A stretch of 64,000 bases of DNA from NCBI GenBank assembly GCA_015680685.1, contig MNCI01014639.1, positions 62,001 to 126,000 of the forward strand, given 5' to 3'. The translations under genes and the position numbers were made by a program. This stretch comes from Gnetum montanum (Eukaryota; Streptophyta; Gnetopsida; Gnetales; Gnetaceae). The notes below the pieces were generated by a model. That model had not been told where the DNA came from. It was given only the letters and a program-made list of their open reading frames with translations, and did not search any database. Shown here piece after piece: positions 23,888 through 36,429 of this stretch; position 1 is the stretch's first letter, and each line of letters begins with the position of its first letter.

Positions 23888-26800
23888 TCACTTATGTAGA
23901 CTCTTCCTAATCTTTGAAAGATTATGGAATGAGTAAGGTCTACTATACAAAAGTTTGTATTCACCAGCATCCTCACTAATGATGTTAAAAGGGAGTTCAT
24001 CCCATAATGCATCTCATAGCCCATTATTATCATCATTGGCTTTCTTCTCTCTCTTGGGTTGTTGGATTTTATCACTAGGAGGTTCTTCTTGAAGATCCAC
24101 TTCAAATACCTACTCTATGTCCATGTTGTTAATAGCTAGGGGCAATGCATTATCATCATGGAAGATGATTTCTTCTCTCTCATAAGAAAGGTGGATCTAT
24201 TGGTGGAGGGGAGAGGACATGGCTCGTAACTATGCCAACCAAGGTCTTCCTAGGATAAGGTTAAACCGTCGCATCTCCTCCATCATTAAGAAATTCATGT
24301 TTATGTAGAATTGCTCCCTTGTCACAAAAGCCAAGGAGATGGACCCATTGATAGCTACCCTAGATCCATTGAAAGACTTGAGAGTAGCTGCTAATGTATG
24401 TTGTATCTACTCTGTCAAGCCTAATCATTCAATGATGGTGCATGAAATAATGTTAGTAGCTGCCCCATCATCTACATGTACATGATGCATGTTAAACTAC
24501 CCTATGGGTATGGTTATGAATAGAGGATCCCTAGCAACTTTACCATTTTGGTGATTAACCTTGATTTTGCTATCTCAAAATACTAGGGGTGTTGAATTCC
24601 CCTCCCTTGATGTAGGAGCAACCATCACTACATGGATGGATTCCTTGTTAGTGAGGACATTCTCACTAATGGGTATGAAAGTCAACATTTTAACTAGTGC
24701 CTCATGATATATGGAAAAAGTCATGATAACATCATACAAGCTTAGATTTATATTCTTTTGCTTAAGATATTGTCTAACTTAATCCATTACACTAAGAAAG
24801 CTTTTGTTGTTGGCCATGGGCTTGCCTCCCCAGTTGTGTTTCACTTCCNCAAATTTTAGGATACATGAAGGAAGTGAAACACAACTGGGGAGGCAAGCCC
24901 ATGGCCAACAACAAAAGCTTTCTTAGTGTAATGGATTAAGTTAGACAATATCTTAAGCAAAAGAATATAAATCTAAGCTTGTATGATGTTATCATGACTT
25001 TTTCCATATATCATGAGGCACTAGTTAAAATGTTGACTTTCATACCCATTAGTGAGAATGTCCTCACTAACAAGGAATCCATCCATGTAGTGATGGTTGC
25101 TCCTACATCAAGGGAGGGGAATTCAACACCCCTAGTATTTTGAGATAGCAAAATCAAGGTTAATCACCAAAATGGTAAAGTTTCTAGGGATCCTCTATTC
25201 ATAACCATACCCATANCAGTAGTGTTTTCCATCATAGGAGGTAATTTTATGATTGTGTTAGTTGTTTGGGCTATAGTTGATTGGGATATGGTGGGCTAGG
25301 ATACCCTAATGATAAGAGGTTCCCTTAGAGGTACTTGTGATGGTACTCTATCAACAAAGAGGGATCATGAGCTGGTGGAAGCTAAAGAAGCCCTTTCATC
25401 ATGAAGGGATACTCGAATAATGAATGGTTCGTATATGGATCTATAGTTATCATTCATATTGAAAATCAATATGATATACATAGTGTTATTGGTGTTCAAT
25501 GGGTCTTTATACATCTATATCGATTGGTTTTGAGGTTGAACAAGGTTGGATGCATCTACAACTAGCTCTCTCTTATCTATTATTTTTTGTAGGTCATCCT
25601 TTAATGTAAGGTAGAAGTTTATGTCATGACCAAGAAATTGATGTTAGTGGAAAAAGTAGTCTAACTTGAAGTACTTAGGTAGCTACAAATCATATTTCAT
25701 TGCTATAGTGGGGTCTTTGACTATTTCATAGAGCCTATCATGCTTCTTTTGAAAAGCTTAAAACATCTATTTGTATTGGATACAACCACTTTTAAAAGGT
25801 TGGTTTAACAAATTTGACGGTTTTAATAGCAACACAGTGTATTTGGACATGTCCTTCCTTTCAAAATAAGGTTTGGTCATTGCTGATGTAGTAGCCCCAA
25901 AGGGTATAGGTTAGTTATCACTATTATTATTAGAAGGAACCTTGACTTCATTGGTCCTTGGCCCTTGGTTAGTTTTTTTGGCATCTTTGGTCATAGTTGC
26001 TATGAAAATTTTGTTATGTTTTCCCTTCTCCTTGTCCCTTCATGTATGTTTATTTTTGTATGCTACATAGGCTAGGTCATGATTGGCCTCCACAAAATCC
26101 TCTATATTCTTGGTTTGGGACAATGCTAGACTAAAGGACCACATCTCAAGGTAGTAAAGTTTGGACTTGATAAATTCATTAACCCCCACCCCCACCTAAA
26201 ATATAGCCAAAAGGTTGGTTTTAGCTATGGGCTTTGGTATTTCATTTAGCAATTCATTCTATCGTTGGATGAACTTGTATATGGGTTTTAGGGATCCATA
26301 TTCAATATTCATGAGCTAGTAAAGCATGGTGTTGGGCTTTAACTTATACTTGAAGTGGTTAACAGACTATGCTATCAAGTCCTCAATAGAGGATATGGAT
26401 CCTCTAAGTAAGGCATGGTACCAATCAAGTGCTTTCCTAGCCAAGGATATAGGAAAAATCCTTATGATAGTATGAGGCCATAGCTACAACAATAAGTATT
26501 TAGATTAGAAGGCTATAAAGTGAGCATTGGGCTCACCTTCTTCATTATATTTGTTGAATTGGGTAATGGGGACACTAGAAGGAAGTGTAAAGGATGAGAG
26601 CATAGGACTAATGGGATCATCTTGGTAGAATTCGATAAACTTGATCCTTTTGGAAGTAGAGGCTTTGAGCCTATTTAACTCCTTTGTTAGGTCTTGGATC
26701 ATTTGGAAGGCCTGATCTAGGCCTTGTGATGGCCCTATTAGTTGGGGGGGCTTGTACATATGATTGTGGTATCTATTGTAAGGCTTGTGACCTTGCTATT

Positions 26801-27640
26801 GGTTGCAAGATTGAAAAGGATGATTGTGTCATGATTGTTGCTTGTGGGTCAAATAAGGAAAAGGATATTTGTGCTAGCACTTGAGGCATAAATGGGATAA
26901 AGGAGGTGTGTGACCCTTGAGTTTCTTGGTGTCCCATGGTAAGCTTCACATGGACAATTAGTGGGTTTGTAGTGGAGAAGACCACCATCAATGGTTTCAT
27001 AGATTAGGGATATGTGGCAAAAGATACCAATGGATTATAGATAATTGGTTGTGGCATCAATTGAGTTTGATACATGGCTATGAATGGCATGGGATTAGGC
27101 ATATTGGTGTAGGAGGAAGTGCAAGATGGTGACACCATGCCCATGGAGAAAAAAAAGGCATTTTGGAAATGCACTATAACCTTGGGGATGTTCTTGGGAC
27201 ACTCCTCCCAAGATGTTTTGGGCCTCAAATTCTACCCCTAACACATCCTCCTCTTCCTTTTGTTTCTCAAAGCTATGCTTTTCATCATCTTCCTCCATAT
27301 TAATTAGCTAGGATAGGATTCCCACATAGATATCATTGAGAGGTATTTGGTCATAGGGGAAAGGGATCTACTCTTTGCCATAGTGATGGATGAGTTCGAA
27401 CTCCCTTTTGGCTTTTGCTTCCAAACATGGAATTAGGATGCTAGCGTGAATTTTGGCACAAATGTAGTTGTAATGATTTTCATTTGTTACTAAAAAGTTA
27501 GGACCTTTCCTCCTATCCCTTAAAGACTACCTACACTCAATGACTAGAGGGTCTTCGAGATCATAGACCCTCATGGCTTTCTGGCTAGGATCTTTGCTAG
27601 TGAAGGTGAAAGGAAACTAATTCAATTGTGAGAAAGACAT
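23888..27640 (-). pseudogene. Element E gag-protease
   Basis: The start at ATG 27640-27638 is chosen because the N-terminal region (RVYDLEDPLVIE, NENHYNYICAKIHA) lines up with element F gag. The gag core (LDQAFQMIQDL and EFYQDDPIS in 26620-26730; ALDWYHALL near 26420) and a basic region follow. There is a degenerate zinc-knuckle-like stretch whose cysteines are mostly lost, a linker with EPFIIRV-type motifs, and protease (VHVDDGAATNI near 24470-24490, LILGRPWLA near 24240-24270). The stop is 23890-23888. Many stops are present. The 346-bp inverted duplication at 24503-25215 interrupts the frame and is probably an assembly error. Confidence 0.82.
24503..25215. repeat. Perfect 346-bp inverted repeat beside two N bases; probable assembly artefact
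   Basis: Bases 24503-24848 and 24870-25215 read as exact reverse complements. The spacer of 21 bases starts with N at 24849, and a second N at 25216 closes the right arm. Perfect identity inside an otherwise decayed protease region, bounded exactly by N, points to a wrongly inserted reversed contig end. Confidence 0.85.
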
Positions 27641-28620
27641 GGCTATTTTGTTGAAAATGGCTTAAGATAGGCTATGAAAGGTAAAAATAGTGGCAAATCC
27701 TAGAAAGTGGAATTCAAAAATGATCAAAAGGAGCAAAAATAGCTAAAAATGGAGTACTCACTATAAATAGTTATTGGGGATCAAGGGGAGTACCTTTACC
27801 AAAAATGGAAAGGTGAAAAGGTGGTAGCAAACTTCACCCATGCTGGTTTCCTAGCTAACATATCCCTACTTGTGGGAAGGGGGATTAAAGAAGGGATGAG
27901 ATAGGGTGATCTCACACCTTCGAAAACCAACATTGGTGACAAGGGGAGTGAAGGCTATTAGAAAGGTGGAGAAAAGAATGTAAATTCTTGTAATTGGAAT
28001 TTTGAAAAGGTTTAAACCTAATAAAAAGAAGAAAAAAGTACCAGAAAGTAGATCACTTACTATAGGTGGTAAGTGAGGGCTAAAGGGGGGTATACCTCCT
28101 TTGCTAGAAATGGAAAGCTGAGAATATTGGCATTAAGCTTCACCCACATTGATCTCCTAGTTGTTACACCCCCGGGTGTGGTAAGGGGAAAAGAGGGGAT
28201 GAGATGGGAGGATCGCACACCTTTTAAGATCAACATTGTTTAAGGTTTGACATTCAAAATAGAAACCTAAAACTTTCTAAAAATGGATTTGACAAGTTGC
28301 CAACTTCCATAACAAGGGAGGGGAGAAAGTATTTCTAGTTGGTAAGAAGATCAATGTTGGTTTTCTTGTGAAAATTATGGCACAAGATGAAAATTTTGTC
28401 TATGGGTGTTCAACATTAATTTTTGGTATGAAATTCACAATAGATGCTATGAAAACTCAACACTCAACCATTTGCAAAGTCCACACTAGATTTTCTATCA
28501 TAGGAGGGATGAGGGCTAGCATTGGTTTTTCAAGGTTTTGGCTATGAAAAATGTAAATTCTAAGTTAGAAGATAATGTTGGAGATATGGCTGAAATGTTT
28601 TGATATAGAAATTGGGTGAA
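27641..28620 (-). other. Element E leader with a diverged tandem duplication
   Basis: Untranslated leader. Two blocks about 300 bases apart (about 27752-27934 and 28054-28240) share the order: AAATGGAAAG..., CTTCACCCA..TG, GGGATGAGAT, ATC(T/G)CACACCTT and CAACATTG. The function is unknown; it could be a duplicated packaging or structural element. Confidence 0.5.
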
Positions 28621-28640
28621 GGCCATTATTCTAGTGCTAA
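28621..28640 (-). promoter_or_regulatory. Degenerate primer-binding site of element E
   Basis: On the minus strand it reads TTAGCACTAGAATAATGGCC, about 15 of 20 bases shared with the element A site. It lies 8 bases inside the LTR end, as in element F. Confidence 0.55.
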
Positions 28641-28648
28641 GAAACTAT

Positions 28649-29966
28649 CGCAATGGAAAATGTCAATTGCTAAAGAAACCAAGGATTCTTAGCCATGCAC
28701 AGCCTCAACCCTAAATCCCTAGGGCCTCTACAAAAATTAAAGGGATTTGGGATACACTAGATGATCTACTAGATCACATAGGGGCTTAAGGGGGTTGCAA
28801 AATGGGGGTAACAAAGTAAAAATATGTAGATCTATAAAATAATGAACTAAACATATAACAATTATATCTAAAATTGTATATAAAATGAAATCATAAACTT
28901 CATTAAATAAATAAAGAATGAGTTCAAAGGTGTGTAAAAAATTGGTGCCCAAGAGGGAGGCAACGAATGTTCACTTTGATAGGGGTTCAAAGCCTATTTA
29001 AATCATGATCAACTCCATGATTTGGCATCTCTACTAGTCCAAATCCTATCAGATCTTATTTTTCACCACTCTAGATCTGCAATGTTGGTTATTATTGGGT
29101 TCGATAAATGTGAAGGATTATGGTAGCCAAAAAGCTCCATGTTAGGATTTCGAGATCCCAAGGGGGTAATGTTGACACCCAAAGATCACAAATCCTAAGG
29201 GGATAATAAGGGGTAACTGATTATACAGGTTCCACACTATCAAGTCCCAAGAAGCTACATTTTTGCTAAGGAAGCAAAAGCTATTGGATGCCAAATGCTA
29301 AGGGTGTTGAATTTCGAAAGTGTGAAACCTTGAAATGGTATCAATGTTTATGTTTTATATGTTTTTTTCCATTATTTGGGTTGAAAACTGGTAGCAAATG
29401 TCTAACAGATTGGCTGCAAATTAGTTACCAAATTGCTACAAATTGGCTACCACATTTAAGGGGGGTAGGTGTGATCCACCCCCATGCATCCTAGTTGGCT
29501 AACCCCTCCACACTACTTGATCCTTCCATGCTAGGTTACCCACCTTCTCCATGCTAGCTAGCCCCTCCATGCTAGGTTACCATCCTTTCCACACTAGGCA
29601 TAGGTGAGTTTCAACCCCTACACTCCTCCATGTTGGCTTTGAAGTTTCCTAGCTATCTTACCTCCTTGTAACGGGTTTGTTAGTGGGATAAATTGTATAC
29701 CCCTCATAAAACCCATTAAATTGCCATTTTTAGCATTCAAAAAGGAGTTTTTAACCCCTGAAGCCAAAATATAGATACTAAGTAACTCTTTTTGCTTGAG
29801 GAATGAGGCTTTAGCCACTTATGAGGCATTTTTCAATCTCAAAAGTGTGAAGCATGTGAGATTTCCTCACATGGATTATAATATTCATATATACAATGAA
29901 GTTTTTCCTTAGGTCTCATGGGATGGGATTACAAAGGTTATAACATGTGAATTTGGTGGTGCTTCA
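28649..29966 (-). repeat. Element E 5' LTR
   Basis: On the minus strand it begins TGAAGCACCACCAAATTC and ends TTGCG (CA changed to CG). It aligns with the element F LTR: AAAAATGC.TCATAAGT, GTCTATATTT.GGCTT and GGGTTTT(A/G)TGAGGGGTAT. Small tandem units around CCTCCATGCTAGGTTACC lie near 29490-29600. Confidence 0.78.
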
Positions 29967-30956
29967 ACTAAGAGGTGGCATTAGCATTATCAAGTGTCAT
30001 CAATGTAACACGACATTTTTATCTTCCTGAAGTTACTGCAAGAATTGAAATTGATGCTTATTTTCTATAACATAATTGAGAACATCCTCTAGGGCCTATG
30101 AGAGATCAAAACACATTTTTTAATGATGATTTTTAGGATATTTTAATTACAAAAATAGATGTAATAATGTTAAAATCATAATAATCCTAGTTATTGAAGT
30201 ACCAAAAATATAGGTGTAACATTAGCCCTTCTTAATAGGCACTACTAAAGTGCTAAAGAAGGATCCACTAAGAAGAGAATGGATGATAAGTTGGAAACAT
30301 ACCTACAAAAGAAAAGGGGATGAAGAGAATTAAGGTGAGGAAAGAATATTAAGACATCATTGATGCACCAATTACTAGGATGATGTTATGTCACAGATAG
30401 AGGTCATTGCTAAATCCTACATAAAAAATGATCAAAGGAATGTCATTGATTAATCTTCATAACATTTTCTACTTAGAATCTTAATATATCCTTAGTAGAA
30501 TAGAATAAAGCTACTTAGTTTTCAAATATGTATTGATAAGAGAAAGAGACATAGATAGGAAGGGAAGTTAGAGAAGAATTGAAGAAACATAAAAGAGAAG
30601 AGATGAAATATAGAGTTGCAAGTTCAGAAAATAATAAATTGGGGGAATGAAATGAAGGATATCATTTATATACCATGTTGAGATGCTATATCACAAAATT
30701 AGGACATTGCTAGATCCCACACTCTACAGATACCAATAACTAATAGATTAATAAATTCTTCTCCTATCCCACTCAAGCTTGACATATTTTCACATGAATT
30801 AAAAATGGCATAACACTTATGGCATTCTACATGAGATAAATCACTTACAAATATTCTCACCATAATGCATTGTGGAAGAAATATTACTAGAACATGATAA
30901 GTAAAGATTGAGAAAAATAGGCAATGTTTTAAGCAAGTAACATAGAAAAATAATAG

Positions 30957-30987
<31 letters not shown>

Positions 30988-31119
30988 ATGAGGATGAAAA
31001 GTAAGATAGGGAGAAAATTAAAAGTAATGTAATAAAATTTAGATAAAGGTTAAAATAATTTTGATGATTATTTTTTAATTTTACTTTAAATGTTATATTT
31101 ATTCAGATATCCTTAATTT
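29967..31119 (-). other. 3' noncoding region of element G
   Basis: A/T-rich. Two diverged blocks about 300 bases apart (near 30330-30460 and 30640-30770) share AT(T/A)TCATT and the pattern CA.A.AT.AGG.CATTGCTA(A/G)ATCC. A (TA)n microsatellite lies at about 30961-30986. No gene is seen. Confidence 0.45.
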
Positions 31120-34100
31120 AGAGGATCTAGATATTGATTTCCATTTAAGTCTAGAAACTTATACACTTTATTACTAATGTTCTTGATGATGATGAGGGAA
31201 TCTTGCCTATTTTGAGAGAAAATGGAAGTCTTGACATTGGAAAAATGCTATAAGACAAGATCACCTTCTTTGATGATTCTTATTTGAACATGCATATCAT
31301 GGTGATGATGGATAGATTATTTACGATTTTTAACATTGATTATTACTTTATTGTAATTCTCTTGAATAATGTCTCGCTCAACATAATTCATTTTATAATT
31401 CTCTTCATTTTCATCTAATTATTTAAGGCTACTCAAAAAGATGATACATCCAATTCCACTTGTAACATTGCTTCAAAATCATAAGTTAGCATGAATGGAA
31501 TTTTACTACTTGCATTTTAGAAAATGGTTTAGTAGACATAAAGGACATGGCATAGCTTGGTGTGAAAATTTCTCTATAATTGATTAACCATGATTTTGAT
31601 AAAATGGATGAGCAATTTTTTGATTGATATTACTTAATCATTGAACAGGGAATAAAAGGGAGTTGACAATGAATGGGTGATTTGATATTGATCATAAAAT
31701 TTGGTAATTTATTTACTTTTAAATTGAAGTTTATTATTAGTTATAATATGAAAAAAATAACAAAGTAGGTGATGATATGATTTCAAATAAAGTAAGACAT
31801 GTATTTGGATGTGGTTGATTTTAAGAGGATGGCTTCCATCCAGTTGGTAAAATACTCTATAGTTATAAAATAAATTGATAACTAGCAAAAGATATAGGAT
31901 TCGTAGAACCTATAAGATCTAGCCTCCTTTTTAGGAAGGAACATATAATGTCCAATGTCCTAACCTCCTGATATGGTACATAAATAAGTAGAGCATGATG
32001 TTGATTCTTTTGCAAAAATTTTAACCATCATATGTACATGTTTAAGAAAAATAGGATATATAATAAGAGTAAACATAGCCAATGCATTTTTAAGCATGTT
32101 TTTTGAGTGATGGATATGCATTAGTAAGAATTAATCAAATTAAGTAATAAGTGTTTTAGCCATGTCAAGATAAGATTATAGCTATTTGGTATTACAAGCA
32201 TATTCATCATTAAGTTGATGTATGACTAGTAGGAAATAATCTTGAACTAATAGATTTTTTATTTCTAGTTAGATTGCTAGGAGTAAAACTTGATTAAGAC
32301 CTTTATATTCAATGATTCTCATGGTACATTGAAAATTAAATTTATAAGTCTAGTAGATTAGATCCATATATTTGCAATTAAGGGCATACATTACACTAGA
32401 ACCTTGAGCTATATGAGAACCATCGAAGTACAAACATGAATGAAAATCCTTATGTATTAAGGTTGTGGTTGGGAGCAGAATTGTTTCATTTATACTTGAG
32501 TCCTTAGGAGGAGGTTAAGTAGTTATAGTAAATGGTTCTATCAATAGGGATAATTTTGGAAGGTCTACTATGACTTGATCCTTAATGGAGTGTTGGAAAA
32601 GATAGGACAAGTCAAATTTGATAAGAATTTTTTTTTCCATTTGATTGTTATTATAGAGATTGGAAGCAATTGATCATAATATGTTTTTACAACATATAAC
32701 ATGATTTTTTTTCCATAGAAGATAGTATCTCCATATATTAAGAGAAAAAAGAAGGCCTAACCAAGATTTTTCTATATTAGAGTATCACCTTTTATAGTCA
32801 AAGAATGAATCAAATATGTAAATAGATTAGGAGGTATACATCATATTTTAATCATTGGTAAAGCATGACTATGATAAATTGATTAGATTTTGGAAGATAA
32901 AGATCAAAATAAAGATCAAACTGAGAGTAATGAAGAGTAGGAAGGCTGGTAAGGTCATTCTTGATTGCATCAAAGACTTCTTAACACTTTTATTTCTACA
33001 TAAAAGTAGTGGATTTTTTGAGAAGAAGATATAGAGAATGAAACTCGTTAGTAAGGTTATAGATGAAATAATTAGTAAGGTTATAGATGAGATAATTAAT
33101 TCATTAAAGATAGTCTTTGAGTATGCAAATCTCTTTAAGACATTTGGGTGGTAGAAGATTTAAGATCATTTTAGCTTTTTTGGGTTCTACTATCATACCA
33201 TTGGCTAAATCAAAAAATTGTAGCATCTTGCCTATTTCTATACCAAAAATACCTTTCTTGGGGTTTGAACCAAGGTTATTATAATTGCATTAGGCTATGA
33301 CTATGTTAACATCAGTGGGATGATCAAATGCTATGAAAAATTTAATAGTTAGAACATCTACATAATCATTAATAGTTTTAAGCATCGTATCACTAAATAT
33401 GATCATGGTTCATTGATATGTTGCATAACCTTTCTTAAGCTTAAAAGACATCTTTGTGTAGTAAAAGGCATTCCATGATATTATAAAGATTATAAATTAT
33501 TGATGGTCAATGTTAATTTTCATTTGGTTGTTACCTGATAAGGCATCTATGAAGGAAAGTATGACCTATCATACTACTATATGTATGAGTTGATTAGTAT
33601 CTTCCTTAATGACTAAACTAAAATTAGGTTTCATTTCTATATATTTTTGTTTGATTTTTTTGATTCCTTGTTCGAGGATAATATTATGTTATGCCAAAGG
33701 TGGATCTAGGCCTAGTAGGTCATCATATCCCCATGTGAAGGCAATAGAATTTTTCTATAATATGGCTAAGATGGAAATCTTAAGGGTTTTGGGAAAGTTT
33801 ACATTTATTTGTAGGAACATTCTTTTATTTTTGTGATTGGTTATGGCCAATTTTGTAAGGTAATCATTGGTTGTAATTGGTTCATAATCTAGAAAGGTAA
33901 GATTAAACTAAGATGTCAAGTCTTCTTTGATTATACTAAGGGATGATATTAACAATTCGAAAGGATTTAGTGAAGATAGGTTGGTCAAATATTTATCAAG
34001 TATTCTAGTAGCATCATTGTGAGGACAATTCATAACAAGTGGTTTATGTAATTAATTGATAATGATGGGTTCCATGACCTAGAATGGATACAAATAAGGT

Positions 34101-34120
34101 CAAAGTTACCTAAAGAGAAA
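31120..34120 (-). pseudogene. Element G pol: degenerate RT, two RNase H domains, integrase
   Basis: Read on the minus strand across several frames. The RT N-terminus lies near 34070-33600 (SIAFTWGYDDLLGLDP), the RT core near 33570-33250 (LSFIDALSGNNQMKI, TINDYVDVL where YVDD is expected), then RNase H. A second RNase H covers about 32450-32020 (LYFDGSHIAQGSS, NALAMF), and integrase about 31990-31130 (LDLIGSTNPISFASYQF, IIKEGDLVL). The double RNase H places it in the Tat lineage. It has many stops and frameshifts and a catalytic Asp change in RT. It is more decayed than A or B, consistent with being the host of their insertions. Confidence 0.75.
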
Positions 34121-34462
34121 ACTAAAATTTATAGTTTGGAAATGTTAAAGTGGTTAGATTGGTAAATATAATTAAATTTAGTGATTAAATATTAATTTAA
34201 ATTATTATGCTAATATTAGATTAATGTTTTTTGAGCTAGAATTTGATGGAAATGGATCATGGTAATCAAAGATTGGTTAGGTTTTGAAATATTTTGATTC
34301 GAAGAATTTATGTTGGTCATTCTAGTAGGAAATAAGAGCATGTGATGTGGTGAGGTGCATTGGTGATGTGATGATATGTCTAGGTAATATGTTGATGCTA
34401 ACACTAGCATTAGTGTCACTATAAGTTGTGTTGTGTGTGACATGGAATATAAAGATATAGTG

Positions 34463-34467
34463 ATATC
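34463..34467. repeat. Target-site duplication of element A, left copy
   Basis: ATATC directly precedes the LTR start TGAAACACC and is repeated at 52369-52373. Confidence 0.9.
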
Positions 34468-35759
34468 TGAAACACCACAAAATTTCAAGCTTAGTACTTC
34501 TCCAACAAGAATCGGGCCAAGTCATGATGTTCCTCAACATAACTAAAAGCTTGAGGGTGCCACAGACACCTTCAAGTGGAGTCAAACTCAACAAAGAGTA
34601 GTCCTCTGGGACCCACAGATGACCATGGCGACATCTAGTATCAAACATGGCAACTTCGGAGATCAAGATACTTAGTTTTCACTAAATATACATTCTCAGC
34701 ATATACGCCCAGTGTATACGGTCAAGTTTATATTCTCAGTGTATATGCTCAAGATCACACCCACAGCGTATACGCCCAGCATGCACGCCCAGCATGCATG
34801 CCCAGCATACACGCCTCACAAGTACGTTTAGCCTGTACGACTGATGTATATGCCCGACATGAAATCCCCGAAGATGGCATGGAAATAGCACTACAGAGCA
34901 AGATTTGGTACAAGGCAGCAACTCACACAAATAGAGCAACCACCATTGTATATGCCCAGCATATATGCCTAGTGTATACGCCCAGCATATATAGCATATA
35001 CGCTCGGTGTATATGCCCAGAATCTACGCCTGCTTAATATAGCATATACACCCAGTGTATACGCCCAGCAGATGTAACATGTTGTACACTTGTAAATTTT
35101 ATTCTTTTGCATTCGATCAATGTGCCACATGTCACCCAGCCCGAGTCTAATGTCAAAACCTATATAAAAACCTCAATTTTTCATTAGATCAAGGTTGGCA
35201 ATTTTGAGCAAACCAGAGAGAAAAACAAGACGCTAAGAACCAGAGCAGAGAACCCTGTACGCTGGACCTCAACCCTGTACGCTGAACATACAGCCTCTAT
35301 GCTATGCCTGCAGTCTAAACCAGCACACAGTCATCCTTGCATCCACCAAGGCTATTCATCCGCCTTGTGTAAAAGCCACAACTGCGTTAGACCGGTGCAT
35401 TGTAACTCTCACTTTGCAATAATATTGCTGCATTTTCTTCCTAAGATCTGTTACAGTTTTCCATTTATTGTTGCATGTTTGCTATTTACGCTTTGGTATG
35501 TTTACGCTCCCTTTACATTAGTTATGCCGTTTATGCCTCGTTTTACATTGATTATGCTGTTTACGTATAACCCAGCGTATAGCACTTCGGTGTATGTTCG
35601 GGGAAATCCTTGCCTGATCTATGTGCAGACCACTTAAGGTACTCTACCTTCGTTAATTCTAGCTTTCCCTCAAGTGAAGGTAGGGTATTCTATGCATGTC
35701 TGGTAATCCCCCAGTTTCTGTTTTCTTCCAGCCAGAGACCGATGATTTTGGACGGTATA
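34468..35759 (+). repeat. Element A 5' LTR
   Basis: It begins TGAAACACCAC and ends ACGGTATA, where the terminal CA has become TA. It is 1292 bp, about 160 longer than the 3' LTR because of an extra segment near 34510-34670. The 34690-35065 part is filled with CAGC(G/A)TATACGCCC units built on the palindrome GCGTATACGC. TATATAAAAA is at 35161-35170. Confidence 0.93.
35161..35169 (+). promoter_or_regulatory. TATA box of the element A 5' LTR
   Basis: TATATAAAA, conserved as TATAAAA at 51773-51779 in the 3' LTR. Likely promoter of the genomic RNA. Confidence 0.65.
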
Positions 35760-35763
35760 AAAA

Positions 35764-35783
35764 TTGGCGCTAGAAGGAGGGCC
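35764..35783 (+). promoter_or_regulatory. Primer-binding site of element A
   Basis: TTGGCGCTAGAAGGAGGGCC starts 4 bases after the LTR. It is the best preserved copy of the site found in B, E and F. The tRNA is not identified here. Confidence 0.82.
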
Positions 35784-36429
35784 GACTGCTTAGAACTTAC
35801 TGTGCTTCAGAACTCTTAGCGTCTACGCTGTTGAGTATACACTATCCTCATCTAAAAAACCCCTAGCATACACGCTACTGACTACAAGCCAACCTTGTCT
35901 ACAAAATCCCCAACGTCTACACTTCTGAATATACACCGCACACACTACGTGATAGACTCTGTCTACACCGCACATAGAACTTTGTTTACGCTGCTAACAT
36001 ACACGCTGCACACTTCACACTGTAGCCTTTGTCTACACTGCACACAAGACTCTATCTACGCTATCGACATATACGCTTCTGCTAATTTTATGCTGCACTC
36101 TCTACGCTGTAGACTCTGTCTACGCTGTACGCTGACTCTGTCTACGCTGCCGTCTAGTATACGCTACACCGTATACGCTGTAAACCCTGTTTACGCTGTA
36201 CGCAGACGCTGTCTACGCTGCTTAGTGTACACGCTGTATGCTCTACATCCTAGATTCTCTACGCTGCCACTATACGCTTTATACCTATATGCTGTCATTA
36301 TACGCTAGTCGTTGAAGCCCATACGCTGAGACCCAGTTTATACGATGTATGCCACGAACGTAGGTCTATACCGTACTAGGCATACCAGCTGCATATCCCT
36401 TCGTTGTGCCATATTTTCAACCGTTCATC
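35784..36429 (+). repeat. Element A leader rich in TACGCTG units
   Basis: From about 35820 to 36340 the leader is an irregular array of TCTACGCTG, GTATACGCTG and GTACGCTGACTC units. The same vocabulary occurs in the LTR and in intron 1 and the 5' region of the antisense gene (about 45000-45900). Confidence 0.75.

Larger units (their letters stand above)
23660..29966 (-). mobile_element. Element E: 5' LTR, leader and gag-protease, truncated by element C
   Basis: It reads on the minus strand: LTR 29966-28649, primer-binding site 28640-28621, leader, gag-protease 27640-23888. Only about 230 bases follow the protease stop before the C LTR, so C seems to have inserted where the repeat block and antisense gene of this family would lie. 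Its LTR and gag match element F. The 5 bases outside its start are ACTAA (29967-29971, + strand); the partner copy is not in the window. Confidence 0.82.

Noticed and set aside
24503-25215. Fold-back or MITE-type transposon
   Set aside because: Arms are identical and end exactly at N bases, and the right arm copies protease coding sequence; an assembly artefact fits better.
28948-28975. Primer-binding-site-like ATTGGTGCCCAAGAGGGAGG on the plus strand
   Set aside because: It lies inside the element E LTR, with no LTR end before it and no gag after it.
29155-29180. Polypurine tract plus LTR-start-like AAGGGGGTAATGTTGACACC
   Set aside because: It is internal to the element E LTR, and no matching LTR end or partner was found.
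30961-30986. (TA)n run as an origin or cruciform element
   Set aside because: Ordinary dinucleotide microsatellite in A/T-rich decayed DNA with no other supporting signal.
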